Source of the DNA: QHXW01 sp035280425
GTDB taxonomy: Bacteria; Acidobacteriota; Terriglobia; Bryobacterales; Bryobacteraceae
Direction of reading: 5' to 3'
NCBI GenBank assembly: GCA_035280425.1
Contig: DATEFW010000044.1
Span: forward strand, 124,001 to 188,000
DNA length: 64,000 nt
The notes under the pieces were generated by a model that saw only the letters and a program-made list of their open reading frames with translations, ran no database searches and was not told the origin of the DNA. Numbering within the stretch: the first letter of the stretch is position 1; every line of letters begins with the position of its first letter. The position numbers were made by a program, and so were the translations under genes. Below are positions 52,275 to 60,488 of this stretch, in pieces.

Positions 52275-53951
52275 ATGCTCGTGGAGCTTACGGTCGAAAA
52301 CTACGCCGTGATCGACCGCCTGCGCGTGCGGTTTCATACAGGCTTGAACCTGCTGACGGGCGAAACCGGCAGTGGGAAATCTATCGTGGTGGACGCGCTG
52401 GGTCTGCTGCTCGGCGGCCGCGCCTCGGCCGAAATGATTCGCTCGGGCGAGGACCGCACACGCGTCGCCGGCATTTTTGAAGTGCGGAATAGCCCGGCGC
52501 TGCGGGCCGTTCTAGAGCCTGCCGGTCTTGCGCCTGAAGATGGCGAGCTGCTCATCGAGCGCGAAGTGTTGGCGGGCGGCAAATCGCGGGCGTTCGTTGG
52601 AAATCGCGCCGCGACCGCCGCGCTGCTCCGCGAGCTTGCGCCCCATCTCGGCGACATCCACGGCCAGCACGACCAGCAGCTTCTGTTCTCGGCGGAAACG
52701 CAGCGCGAAATGCTGGATGCCTTCGCCGGATCGGAAAAGCTGGTGGCGGATGTGGCGGATTGTTACGCGCGGCTGCGCGGCGTTGAATCGGAGCTCGGCG
52801 AAATCGAGCGCTCCGAGCAGGAAAAGCTGCGCCTGCTCGACCTCTGGCAGTTCCAGCGTCGCGAGATCGAGGGCTTGCATCTTCAGCCTGGTGAAGACAC
52901 AGCCCTCGAAAACGAACGGCGCGTTCTACAAAACCTGGGCCGGCTGCTCGAAGCCGCGGGCGCTGCCTACGCCGCGCTCTACGATTCGCCCGAATCCGCC
53001 TCCGCTCTCGCCCGGCTCGCTGCCAGGAAACTGGAAGAGTTGACGCGCATCGATCCCTCGCTCGCCGAAATACGCGAAAGTCTGAAGCCCGCCGAATTGG
53101 CGCTCACGGAGGCGTCCTACGCGCTGCGCGATTATCTCGGCGGTCTCGAAGCCAACCCCGGACGCCTTGAAGAGATCGAATCTCGCCTCGCCGCCATCGA
53201 CAAAGCCAAACGCAAATATGGCGCGACCATTGAAGACATCCTCCGTTTTTTCGAAGAAGTCACGCGGAACATCGACGCCGTAGAGCACGCCGGCGAGCGC
53301 ATGGAAGCTCTTCGCGCCGAGCGGAAAAAGCTCTCAGCCGAATATAACGTGTTCGCCGCGAAGCTGACCTCGCGCCGCAGCGAAGCCGCCGCGAAATTGG
53401 CGAAACGCGTCGAAGCCGAGCTGGCTTCGCTGGCCATGGAGCACGCCGCATTCAAAATCGAGCTCCGTCCGGCCGAGCCATCAGCTTCCGGCGCTGATGC
53501 CGTCGTGTTTCTGGTTTCACCAAACGTAGGTGAAGAACCGAAACCCATCGAAAAGGTCGCGTCGGGCGGCGAGATCTCTCGTATCGCGCTGGCGCTCAAA
53601 ACCTGTCTGGCCGCTCCGGCAAAAACGGGCGGACCGGCGCGCACCCTCGTGTTCGATGAAGTCGACGCCGGCATCGGCGGCGGTGTAGCGGAAGGCGTCG
53701 GTCGTCGTCTAAAAAAGCTCGCCGCGGTCAACCAGGTGCTCTGCGTCACGCATCTCGCGCAGATCGCTTGCTTCGCTGACCATCACTATCTTGTCGAAAA
53801 GCGCGAGCAGAAGGGCCGCACGGTGACGGCCATCGAAGAGCTTGATTCCACCGGCCGCACCCGCGAGATCGGCCGTATGCTTTCCGGCGAGAGAATCACC
53901 TCCGAGGCGCTCAAGCACGCCGAGCGCCTCATCGCCATGAGCTCGAAGTAG
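52275..53951 (+). CDS. recN: DNA repair protein RecN (SMC-like ATPase)
   Basis: 558 aa, normal length. The N terminus MLVELTVENYAVIDRLRV and Walker A TGETGSGKSIVVDALGLLLGG are diagnostic. A long coiled-coil middle (residues about 150-380) precedes the signature VASGGEISRIALALK, Walker B TLVFDEVDAGIGGGVA and the D-loop/switch VLCVTHLAQIACFADHHYLVEK. It acts in double-strand-break repair by holding DNA ends together. Converges with the oxidoreductase gene, with only 9 nt between stops. It appears to be monocistronic. Confidence 0.96.
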   Translation: MLVELTVENYAVIDRLRVRFHTGLNLLTGETGSGKSIVVDALGLLLGGRASAEMIRSGEDRTRVAGIFEVRNSPALRAVLEPAGLAPEDGELLIEREVLAGGKSRAFVGNRAATAALLRELAPHLGDIHGQHDQQLLFSAETQREMLDAFAGSEKLVADVADCYARLRGVESELGEIERSEQEKLRLLDLWQFQRREIEGLHLQPGEDTALENERRVLQNLGRLLEAAGAAYAALYDSPESASALARLAARKLEELTRIDPSLAEIRESLKPAELALTEASYALRDYLGGLEANPGRLEEIESRLAAIDKAKRKYGATIEDILRFFEEVTRNIDAVEHAGERMEALRAERKKLSAEYNVFAAKLTSRRSEAAAKLAKRVEAELASLAMEHAAFKIELRPAEPSASGADAVVFLVSPNVGEEPKPIEKVASGGEISRIALALKTCLAAPAKTGGPARTLVFDEVDAGIGGGVAEGVGRRLKKLAAVNQVLCVTHLAQIACFADHHYLVEKREQKGRTVTAIEELDSTGRTREIGRMLSGERITSEALKHAERLIAMSSK

Positions 53952-53960
53952 CGCCGCCCG

Positions 53961-55262
53961 CTAAACTTTTTCCGGCACCACGAACGGCTCGCGGTACTTG
54001 CGGGAAATGTAGCTGTTGGCTTCGTCGTCGTGCACGAACCGCTCCGTGTGCGGATCGAAATGCAGCTTGCGTCCGGTGCGATAGCTGATATTCGCCATGT
54101 GGACCAGCGCGGCCGATAAGTATCCTTCCTCGATATCGCAGGTCAGGTCTTTGTGATTCCGGCTTTGCACGGCTTTCAGGAAATTGTGGATGTGCGGCGT
54201 CGTGTCCCACTCTTCGGGCTCAGTATGGCTGAACTCTTGCACCAGCTTGCGGTCCTCGCCCTTGTAGATCTGGCAGCCGCGCATATCGAGCGACATCCAG
54301 CCGTCGCTGCCGTAAAAAAGGTTGCCGATGAAATTTGATCCGTCATACGCGATGCTGCTCTCGCCGCCGGTCAGAATGCCGCGCACTTCGAACACCAGCT
54401 CGCTATCGTCGTAGCGGAACGTGGCGAGCTGGGTATTCGGCGTTTCCTGATCGTCGTTGTAGATGAACTTGCCGCCATCGGAAACCACAACCGGCGGCAA
54501 TGCCTTCTTGTTCAGCCCCCAGCGCGCGATGTCCATCTCGTGCACGCCCTGGTTTCCGATATCGCCATTTCCGGTGTCCCAGAACCAGTGCCAGTTGTAG
54601 TGAAACCGGTTCGGATTGAAAGGCCGCATAGGCGCCGGCCCAAGCCAAGTGTTGTAATCCACTCCCGGCGGCACCGGGCCATTCTCGCCATGACCAATTG
54701 ACTTGCGCCGCTTGAAGCACAGCCCGCGCGCCATGTACACCTTGCCGATCACTCCCTCGTGCAGCATCTGGATCGCGCGAATTTTGTGATCGGTGGTGCG
54801 GCTCTGCATGCCCACCTGCACCATGCGGTTGTATTTGCGCGCGGCTTCCACCATCTTGCGGCCTTCGAAAATGTTGTGACACGCCGGTTTTTCGACATAG
54901 ACATCCTTGCCCGCCTGGCATGCCCAGATTGTGGCCAGCGCGTGCCAGTGGTTGCAAGTGGCGATCGAAACCGCGTCGATATCTTTATCGTCGAAAAGCC
55001 TGCGCAGGTCCTGGTAGGTCTTCTGCGGCTTTGCCCCCGTGACTTTCTCGGTCAACTGCACGGCGCGCTCGATCTGCGCCTGATCGATATCGCAGATCGC
55101 GGCCACACGCGCCTCCTTGAGTTTCGCGTAGCAGTTGATGTGATCGCGCCCGCGCCCGCGCACGCCGATCACTCCGACGTTAATGCGGTCATTCGCTCCC
55201 CGCGCCGTCATGCCCGACGCCATGGCAATGGCTGATGATTGGATAAAAGTTCTGCGATTCAT
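53961..55262 (-). CDS. Gfo/Idh/MocA-family oxidoreductase, Tat-exported
   Basis: 433 aa, longer than average for the family. The twin-arginine N terminus is NRRTFIQSSAIAMASGM. The Rossmann motif VGVIGVRGRGRDH follows, then AICDIDQAQ and the EKP motif VYVEKPACHNIFEG. The middle (HYNWHWFWDTGNGDIGNQGVHEMDIARW) is the substrate domain of the acidobacterial/planctomycete type. Probably a periplasmic NAD(P)-linked sugar dehydrogenase; substrate unknown. It lies 11 nt after the isomerase gene and is the last gene of the qhp-led strand run. A functional tie to amine oxidation is not evident. Confidence 0.9.
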   Translation of the reverse strand: MNRRTFIQSSAIAMASGMTARGANDRINVGVIGVRGRGRDHINCYAKLKEARVAAICDIDQAQIERAVQLTEKVTGAKPQKTYQDLRRLFDDKDIDAVSIATCNHWHALATIWACQAGKDVYVEKPACHNIFEGRKMVEAARKYNRMVQVGMQSRTTDHKIRAIQMLHEGVIGKVYMARGLCFKRRKSIGHGENGPVPPGVDYNTWLGPAPMRPFNPNRFHYNWHWFWDTGNGDIGNQGVHEMDIARWGLNKKALPPVVVSDGGKFIYNDDQETPNTQLATFRYDDSELVFEVRGILTGGESSIAYDGSNFIGNLFYGSDGWMSLDMRGCQIYKGEDRKLVQEFSHTEPEEWDTTPHIHNFLKAVQSRNHKDLTCDIEEGYLSAALVHMANISYRTGRKLHFDPHTERFVHDDEANSYISRKYREPFVVPEKV

Positions 55263-55273
55263 AAGTTGGTATC

Positions 55274-56191
55274 CTAGTCCGCCGCCACCGATCCCGCCTG
55301 CTCCCGGAACTCGTGAATGAATTCCAGGAACCGCCGCGCGTACCGGTCCAGATTTTCGATCGAGCCGCCGCCCAGTAACGGCGAGCACATCTCGTACGCC
55401 ACGCTGCCGCGGAATCCGCCCGCGCGCAGTGCGCCCAGAAACCGGCGGTAGTCGATAAACCCTTCGTCGATCGGCACGGCCTGCACGTAGGGTGCAACGG
55501 CCGTGTAATTCACCACCGCCGAGTCGTAATGATAACGAGGCCGTTTCTGGTACTGCGCGATGGTAGTGTGCGCGGTGATCGCCGCCATCTTGCGCGCAGC
55601 ATTTTCCAGGTCTTCACCGTGCAGCGCCGGCGCCCACGCGTCGAACAGCGCTTTGCAATTCGGCTCGCCTACCGCTTGAACCAGATCGAGCTGGCTCTCG
55701 TAACCCACGCCTATGTCGTGATGATTCTGCACCCCGATAGTTACTCCGAATTCGCTCGCCCGCTTGGCGCATTCTTTAAGCGCCGCCACCACCAGGTTCC
55801 ATTGCGGCGTAAAGCCTGCCGCCGGATTCTCGTACGCGGTGAAAATGCGCACCAGCGTTCCGCCCAGATCGTGCGCCAGGCGCGCCAGTTCCATGATGTA
55901 GTGGATCTGAATTTCGCGGTGCGGCACTTCGCCGTGCTCCAGATCGCCGGTGAAGTTGTTGTATCCCGCGATGCAGAGGTCGCGCAGCTTGTGCTTTTCG
56001 AGATGCTTGCGCAACTGTGCGCGCTGTTTTTCACCGTAATCGAGAATGGAAAGGTGAGGCCGCTTGGCCATGAGCATGACGCCGTCATAACCCAGATCCG
56101 CGGCCTTCTCGATGAACTGGTCGAGCGAAAGATGCGCCTGCCCCCACGAGCCTGAATAACTGACCGAATGCAGCAGTGCCGAAAAACTCAC
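55274..56191 (-). CDS. Sugar phosphate isomerase/epimerase (TIM barrel)
   Basis: 305 aa. Xylose-isomerase-like TIM barrel: FIEKAADLGYDGVMLMAKRPH at the N-terminal strand-helix, EFGVTIGVQNHHDIGVG with the metal ligands, ALFDAWAPALHGED, and GFRGSVAYEMCSPLLGGG near the end. No export signal. The ATG at 56191 overlaps the qhpE stop by 4 nt, so it is coupled to the qhp operon although nothing in its family points to amine metabolism. It probably forms a pair with the following oxidoreductase, an arrangement common in this lineage. Confidence 0.88.
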   Translation of the reverse strand: MSFSALLHSVSYSGSWGQAHLSLDQFIEKAADLGYDGVMLMAKRPHLSILDYGEKQRAQLRKHLEKHKLRDLCIAGYNNFTGDLEHGEVPHREIQIHYIMELARLAHDLGGTLVRIFTAYENPAAGFTPQWNLVVAALKECAKRASEFGVTIGVQNHHDIGVGYESQLDLVQAVGEPNCKALFDAWAPALHGEDLENAARKMAAITAHTTIAQYQKRPRYHYDSAVVNYTAVAPYVQAVPIDEGFIDYRRFLGALRAGGFRGSVAYEMCSPLLGGGSIENLDRYARRFLEFIHEFREQAGSVAAD

Positions 56192-56865
56192 GGAAAAACT
56201 CCCTTTGTCACTCTACTCTCTGCGGCCTGCTCGATCAACTTCGAGACCAGGGCCTCATGAGATGTCCCGCCCGCCAGTTCCCGCGCGACGAAGCCCGTCA
56301 TATTAGCGACTGCGAAGCTGATGCCGTTCAGATTTCGTTCCTGTGGAACCCCCGGTATCGATCGTGGAAAGCCCGAAGCGCAAAAAATCGCCCGGCCGTC
56401 GCGCCATTCGACACGATATTTCTCGCGCGGGCAACCTGCGTCGAGCGTCACGCCGATCACTCCAGCGAGCGAGCCGGGGAATAGCAGCCGCCCTCGCTGC
56501 TCGAACGCGCTGACCACCACAGCTCCGCGCGACCTGCTCAGCACGTTTGCGAATCGCGTGCGGTGCTCTTGATTTGCCGTCCCCAGGCTCAGGTTGATCA
56601 CGTCCATTCCCTCGGCCATCGCCCACTCAAGCGCGCGAATGATCAAGTCGATCTTGCACGCCAGCGTCCGGTCGAAAACTTTGACGGCGTAGATTTCGGC
56701 CTCCGGTGCTTTTTCGCGAATCGCCCCGGCCACTGCGGTGCCGTGCCCCAGCCGGTCGAGATAATCCGCCGATTCCCCTGTCGCGGTAAGCGACACGCCG
56801 CCCGCAATGCCCGCTACGTGCGGATGGCCAGGGTTGACTCCGCTATCGATGATGGCGATCTTCAT
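56188..56865 (-). CDS. qhpE: QhpE: subtilisin-like protease for the QHNDH gamma-subunit leader
   Basis: 225 aa, a compact S8 serine protease without signal or pro-domain. The triad is Asp7 (MKIAIIDSGVNPGHP), His41 (DRLGHGTAVAGAI) and Ser183 (NGISFAVANMTG); the oxyanion-region context DVINLSLGT is present. In Paracoccus the homologous QhpE removes the leader of crosslinked QhpC in the cytoplasm, and the lack of a signal peptide fits this. It overlaps qhpF by 4 nt and the next gene by 4 nt. Confidence 0.9.
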   Translation of the reverse strand: MKIAIIDSGVNPGHPHVAGIAGGVSLTATGESADYLDRLGHGTAVAGAIREKAPEAEIYAVKVFDRTLACKIDLIIRALEWAMAEGMDVINLSLGTANQEHRTRFANVLSRSRGAVVVSAFEQRGRLLFPGSLAGVIGVTLDAGCPREKYRVEWRDGRAIFCASGFPRSIPGVPQERNLNGISFAVANMTGFVARELAGGTSHEALVSKLIEQAAESRVTKGVFP

Positions 56866-58550
56866 GGAGACGCGGCGGCTATTACCCGGCAGCCGTTGCC
56901 CGCGAGCTCCACCACGCAGTCCGCCGCTTCGATCAGCGCCGCGCGGTGCGTGATCACGATGGCTGTGCGCCCGCTCATCGCCTGCTTCAGCGTATAAACA
57001 AGATCGCGTTCGGTCTCCGCATCGAGCGCCGCCGTCGGCTCATCGAGCACCAGCACCGCGGGATCGCGCAGCAGCGCGCGCGCAATCGTCATGCGATGCC
57101 GCTCTCCCGCGGAAAGTGCGAGGCCTCTTTCCCCGGCAATCGTATCGTAACCGTCCGCCAGCTCCATGATGCGGTCATGAATTGCCGCCGCCTTGGCTGC
57201 CGCGATAATTTCCGATTCGCTTGCCTCCGGCCTGCCGTACGCAATGTTTTCCCGCACGCTAGCGTGCAGCAAATACGCCGATTGATCCACCAGCGCAACA
57301 TAAGCTCGCAAATCGGCGAGGCGGATCTGCCGCAAATCCCGGCCATCCAGCCGCACCACTCCGCCGTCCGGATCGTAGAACCGCACGAGCAGATCCGCGA
57401 TCGTCGACTTGCCGATCCCGCTCGGGCCCGCAATCGCACAAATGCAGCCGGCCGGCACCCGGAATGAAACGCCATCGAGCACGAGATTGTCGCGGTCGTG
57501 CCGGAACGTGACGTTGTCGAATTCGATTTCGCCGCGGACGGGTTTCCCGAGCGCCTCGCCGCCATCTTCCACCTCGACCGGCATGTCCAGCAATTCGAAC
57601 AGTCGCGAAAGCGAAACCCCGCCCGCCACCAGATTCGTGTATGTTCCGAGCATCCCCTGCACCGGCGCGAGCAGCCGCAGATGGTACGCCATCAATGCCA
57701 CCAGCGATCCCACCGTCAGCGCGCCATCGATCACCATCTTGCCGCCGTAGAGAAAAATCGCGGCGGTCGAAAGCGTCACCAGTGCGCCCGGCATCGCCGC
57801 GGCCAGATAGGATGTGAGCTGCATGCGCAGCAGCGCCTCGATAAAGCTGCTGTTGCGCGTGCGAAACCGCTCGACCTCACGCTCCTGGGCGTTCGTCGCA
57901 ACCACCAGCCTCATCCCCAGGATGGTTTCGATCAGAAAGCTGCCGATATCCGCGCTGCGCTCGCGCAGCGTCCGCACCTGGGCCGAAAGCCGCCGCTGAT
58001 AATGCGAGAGCGCGCAAAGGCTCAGCGGCATCACCGCGGCGCTCACCAGAAACACGCGCCAGTTGAGCCACGCCATAATCGCCGCCCCGCCAAGCAGAAA
58101 CGCCACATTCGATACGAACGAGAGAATGCTGTCCGCCGAAACACGCTGCACTTCCGCGATATCGTTATTAATTCGCGAAACGATTTCCCCCGTGCGCGTG
58201 CGCGCGTAAAATCGCGGCGAGAGCTTTTGCAGATGCCGGTAGAGCGCGAGACGCATATCGAACAGCACATCCGCCGACACGCGCACGTACTGGTAACTCG
58301 AGAAAATGTTCAACGCAAAGCCAACCACCGTGACCGCGACCATCAGCGCTGCAATCAGTACCAGCGCCTGAAAATTTTTCCGCAGCAGCGCTTCGTCGAT
58401 CAGCAGTTTCGAGATGTACGGCTGGATGAGCCCGATACCGGTTGCGAACAAGCTCACCGCGACGACGAAAACGAGCTTCCGCCAGTACGGCGCGATGTAA
58501 CCTAACGCCCGGCGATACTGTGCTATCGGAATGACGCGGGTCTCAGGCAT
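56862..58550 (-). CDS. qhpF: QhpF: ABC exporter of the QHNDH operon
   Basis: 562 aa half-transporter of the exporter class. Six helices lie in residues about 20-310 (KLVFVVAVSLFATGIGLIQPYI as the first). The nucleotide-binding domain (about 340-560) has Walker A AGPSGIGKSTIADLL, signature LSAGERHRMTIARAL and Walker B AVLVLDEPTAALD. A homodimer is expected. In known qhp operons QhpF is the likely route by which the processed gamma subunit reaches the periplasm, since QhpC has no Sec or Tat signal. It overlaps the UbiU-like gene by 8 nt. Confidence 0.88.
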   Translation of the reverse strand: MPETRVIPIAQYRRALGYIAPYWRKLVFVVAVSLFATGIGLIQPYISKLLIDEALLRKNFQALVLIAALMVAVTVVGFALNIFSSYQYVRVSADVLFDMRLALYRHLQKLSPRFYARTRTGEIVSRINNDIAEVQRVSADSILSFVSNVAFLLGGAAIMAWLNWRVFLVSAAVMPLSLCALSHYQRRLSAQVRTLRERSADIGSFLIETILGMRLVVATNAQEREVERFRTRNSSFIEALLRMQLTSYLAAAMPGALVTLSTAAIFLYGGKMVIDGALTVGSLVALMAYHLRLLAPVQGMLGTYTNLVAGGVSLSRLFELLDMPVEVEDGGEALGKPVRGEIEFDNVTFRHDRDNLVLDGVSFRVPAGCICAIAGPSGIGKSTIADLLVRFYDPDGGVVRLDGRDLRQIRLADLRAYVALVDQSAYLLHASVRENIAYGRPEASESEIIAAAKAAAIHDRIMELADGYDTIAGERGLALSAGERHRMTIARALLRDPAVLVLDEPTAALDAETERDLVYTLKQAMSGRTAIVITHRAALIEAADCVVELAGNGCRVIAAASP

Positions 58551-59559
58551 TGACGCCGCCCACCTTGTAGTAGCACATGAAGCCCGAGCGGCAATGCTCC
58601 GGCTCCTGCCGCAGCGCGATCGCGCGCTCGATCACATGCAGCTTCGGTGTACCTGCGCGCGTGCGGTCCACAATATCCCGCACCATTTTCACGCTCGCCA
58701 TCTTTTTAAATGGCGAACTTTCGCGTCCCACGATTTTTAGTGACGCCACTCCCATCCGCGCCAGATCCGGAATCGCGCACAAGCCGCAAGGGCCGTAAGG
58801 AAGCCCTTTCGCTGTTGCGCCGCAGCCGTTGCCGTTCAGATACCACACCCACTCGCGATAATCGCTGAGATTTCCGCGCAGCCAGCGCTCGCGCCGCGAC
58901 GTAAACATCCGCCCCGACCACTCGAAGTCCGCGCGCATCTCTGAAAGATTCGTGCAAAATGCGCCCACCGAGTGATGATGCGTCGTCGCGCAAAATCCTT
59001 CCTCGAACGCGCAGCCGTCATTCAACACAAAAACTTCGACCTCGACTTGATCCCGAACGGCCTTCACCATCTCCCCGATCTCCGCGAGCGTCAGGCTGCG
59101 TGGCAAAATGATCCGCCGCGGCCCGAAATTCAGCAGAAACCGCACAGCCTCGGTATTAAGCGTTGCCGCAACGGAACTGACGTGCAGAGCGGCGGCTAGC
59201 CGTTCCTCGCTCAGCCGCATCAGAAGATTGATGTCCGTCACGATCAGCGCATCGACGCCCAAATCGGATAATCGCTTCGCCACCGCGATCACCAGTGGAA
59301 TCTGGTCCGCCGAATAATACGGGGCGTTCAACGTCAGAAACACCGGCATCCGCAGCGCATGCGCGCCGTCGACAAGCCGCTTCATCTCTTCGTAAGTTTC
59401 GACGCTCGATCCCTTGGGGCTGCGCCGGTTGAGCCACACCGAGCCCTGATAGCGTTCCGTCCACTCGTGCGGCATGATCCCGCAATAGAGTTCTTCGGCC
59501 CCGCTTGCCGCCAGCATATCGAGTTCGTCGTACGCGCGGATCGGCGCCAATACTTTCAC
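58543..59559 (-). CDS. U32-family protein, UbiU-like, in the QHNDH operon
   Basis: 338 aa U32 (collagenase-like) fold. The GTG start at 59559 overlaps the upstream stop as GTGA. An N-terminal TIM-like half carries LAASGAEELYCGIMP and VDALIVTDINLLMRL; the U32 late motif is GRESSPFKKMASVKMVRDIVD. Cysteines suited to a [4Fe-4S] cluster are Cys183 and Cys190 (C-x6-C, the spacing I recall for UbiU), Cys202, and one of Cys246, Cys258 or Cys261. UbiU and UbiV are O2-independent hydroxylases, and other U32 members hydroxylate RNA. I infer a role in hydroxylating the QhpC tryptophan. It could instead be a protease, but iron-sulfur-type cysteines argue against that. Confidence 0.82.
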   Translation of the reverse strand: MKVLAPIRAYDELDMLAASGAEELYCGIMPHEWTERYQGSVWLNRRSPKGSSVETYEEMKRLVDGAHALRMPVFLTLNAPYYSADQIPLVIAVAKRLSDLGVDALIVTDINLLMRLSEERLAAALHVSSVAATLNTEAVRFLLNFGPRRIILPRSLTLAEIGEMVKAVRDQVEVEVFVLNDGCAFEEGFCATTHHHSVGAFCTNLSEMRADFEWSGRMFTSRRERWLRGNLSDYREWVWYLNGNGCGATAKGLPYGPCGLCAIPDLARMGVASLKIVGRESSPFKKMASVKMVRDIVDRTRAGTPKLHVIERAIALRQEPEHCRSGFMCYYKVGGVNA

Positions 59560-60485
59560 GCGGCCTCCGCTTCCGCCGCCATCATCGGCAGCCTGGGCTG
59601 GTAAACCGCGCGTGCAATCCGTCCGCTCTGCGCCTTGTCTGCGAGTTGCCGCAGCATGCCGTCCGAGTGCGCGTAGAAGTACGTGTTGCCTTTCAGCAGA
59701 AACTTCTGGTCGCGGTTGCCGAAGGGCGAATCCGTGTACGTGTACTCCACCAGATGCGTCTGGCACTCGTGCCGGCACGGCGCTCCCGGTTGAAATTTCT
59801 CCCGCTTACGGTAGTGGAGCCCCGCTGCCATGCAGACCCGGCTCGTGCTGATGAAGCCGAACGGCAAGTAAACTGAGACGCGCACGCCGCGGTCCGCAAA
59901 GCTCAAATCCGTCCCCTGCGGCAGGTGATCCATCTCAACCGCCGCAACGCCTAATCGCGCCAGCAGGTCCGTGTAACTCGCGCAATCCAGGTTCGACCGT
60001 TGCAGCACCACCAGCGACGAATTCGGCGCGCTCGTTTCTCCGTAGACCCCCATTACCCGCGGATCGCGCAGAGATTTGTTCAAGAGGCGCCCTTGCACCG
60101 GGACCAGCCACGTGAACTCGCGCCGCAGCACATTCAGGACGCCCCAGTCGTTGAACACGACCTCATCGCCCTCGGCTAATAGAGGGAAAAGCTCTTTGAG
60201 TCGCGCGATGCCGCGATCGGATACGTACGGCGTCAGCAGCGTGAACGCAAGCGCGCATCCACGCGCGCGCTGAACCGCCGCAGCAAGGGCTTGAGGTTCC
60301 GGCAGCAGATTCTCGCAGAACTCCGTCCCGAATGCGCAGCGGGTGAAGTTGATGTTGCCGAAGAGCTCATTCAGCCGGGAAGCAAAGCGCGGCACGCGGC
60401 CGCCCGATTCCAGGCGGGCGAAGCTCTCCAGGTGAAATGCGTCCCCGAGATCCGCCGCGCCCGCAATGTGGACCGACCATTCCAT
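59556..60485 (-). CDS. U32-family protein, UbiV-like, in the QHNDH operon
   Basis: 309 aa, shorter than its partner. FNDWGVLNVLRR and DLSFADRGVRVSVYLPFGFISTSRVCM are the recognisable U32-type strands. Cysteines: one near the N terminus (Cys50 or Cys57), then Cys218, Cys237 and Cys241 (C...C-x3-C). This resembles UbiV, whose ligands are one early Cys plus a C-x12-C-x3-C group. It is 3 nt downstream of qhpB and overlaps the UbiU-like gene by 4 nt, so the two are made in equal amounts and probably form a heterodimer, as UbiUV do. No signal peptide, so it acts in the cytoplasm, where QhpC is matured. Confidence 0.78.
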   Translation of the reverse strand: MEWSVHIAGAADLGDAFHLESFARLESGGRVPRFASRLNELFGNINFTRCAFGTEFCENLLPEPQALAAAVQRARGCALAFTLLTPYVSDRGIARLKELFPLLAEGDEVVFNDWGVLNVLRREFTWLVPVQGRLLNKSLRDPRVMGVYGETSAPNSSLVVLQRSNLDCASYTDLLARLGVAAVEMDHLPQGTDLSFADRGVRVSVYLPFGFISTSRVCMAAGLHYRKREKFQPGAPCRHECQTHLVEYTYTDSPFGNRDQKFLLKGNTYFYAHSDGMLRQLADKAQSGRIARAVYQPRLPMMAAEAEAA

Positions 60486-60488
60486 CGC

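Noticed and set aside
57498..58505. A 335-codon plus-strand frame opposite the ABC transporter
   Set aside because: It is Arg/His/Gln-rich, has no motif, and the minus strand holds a complete ABC exporter.
58543..60485. Reading the U32 pair as collagenase-like proteases that process QhpC
   Set aside because: A subtilisin-like QhpE with an intact triad is already present for leader removal, and the cysteine patterns fit the iron-sulfur U32 hydroxylases better. A protease role is not excluded by sequence alone.
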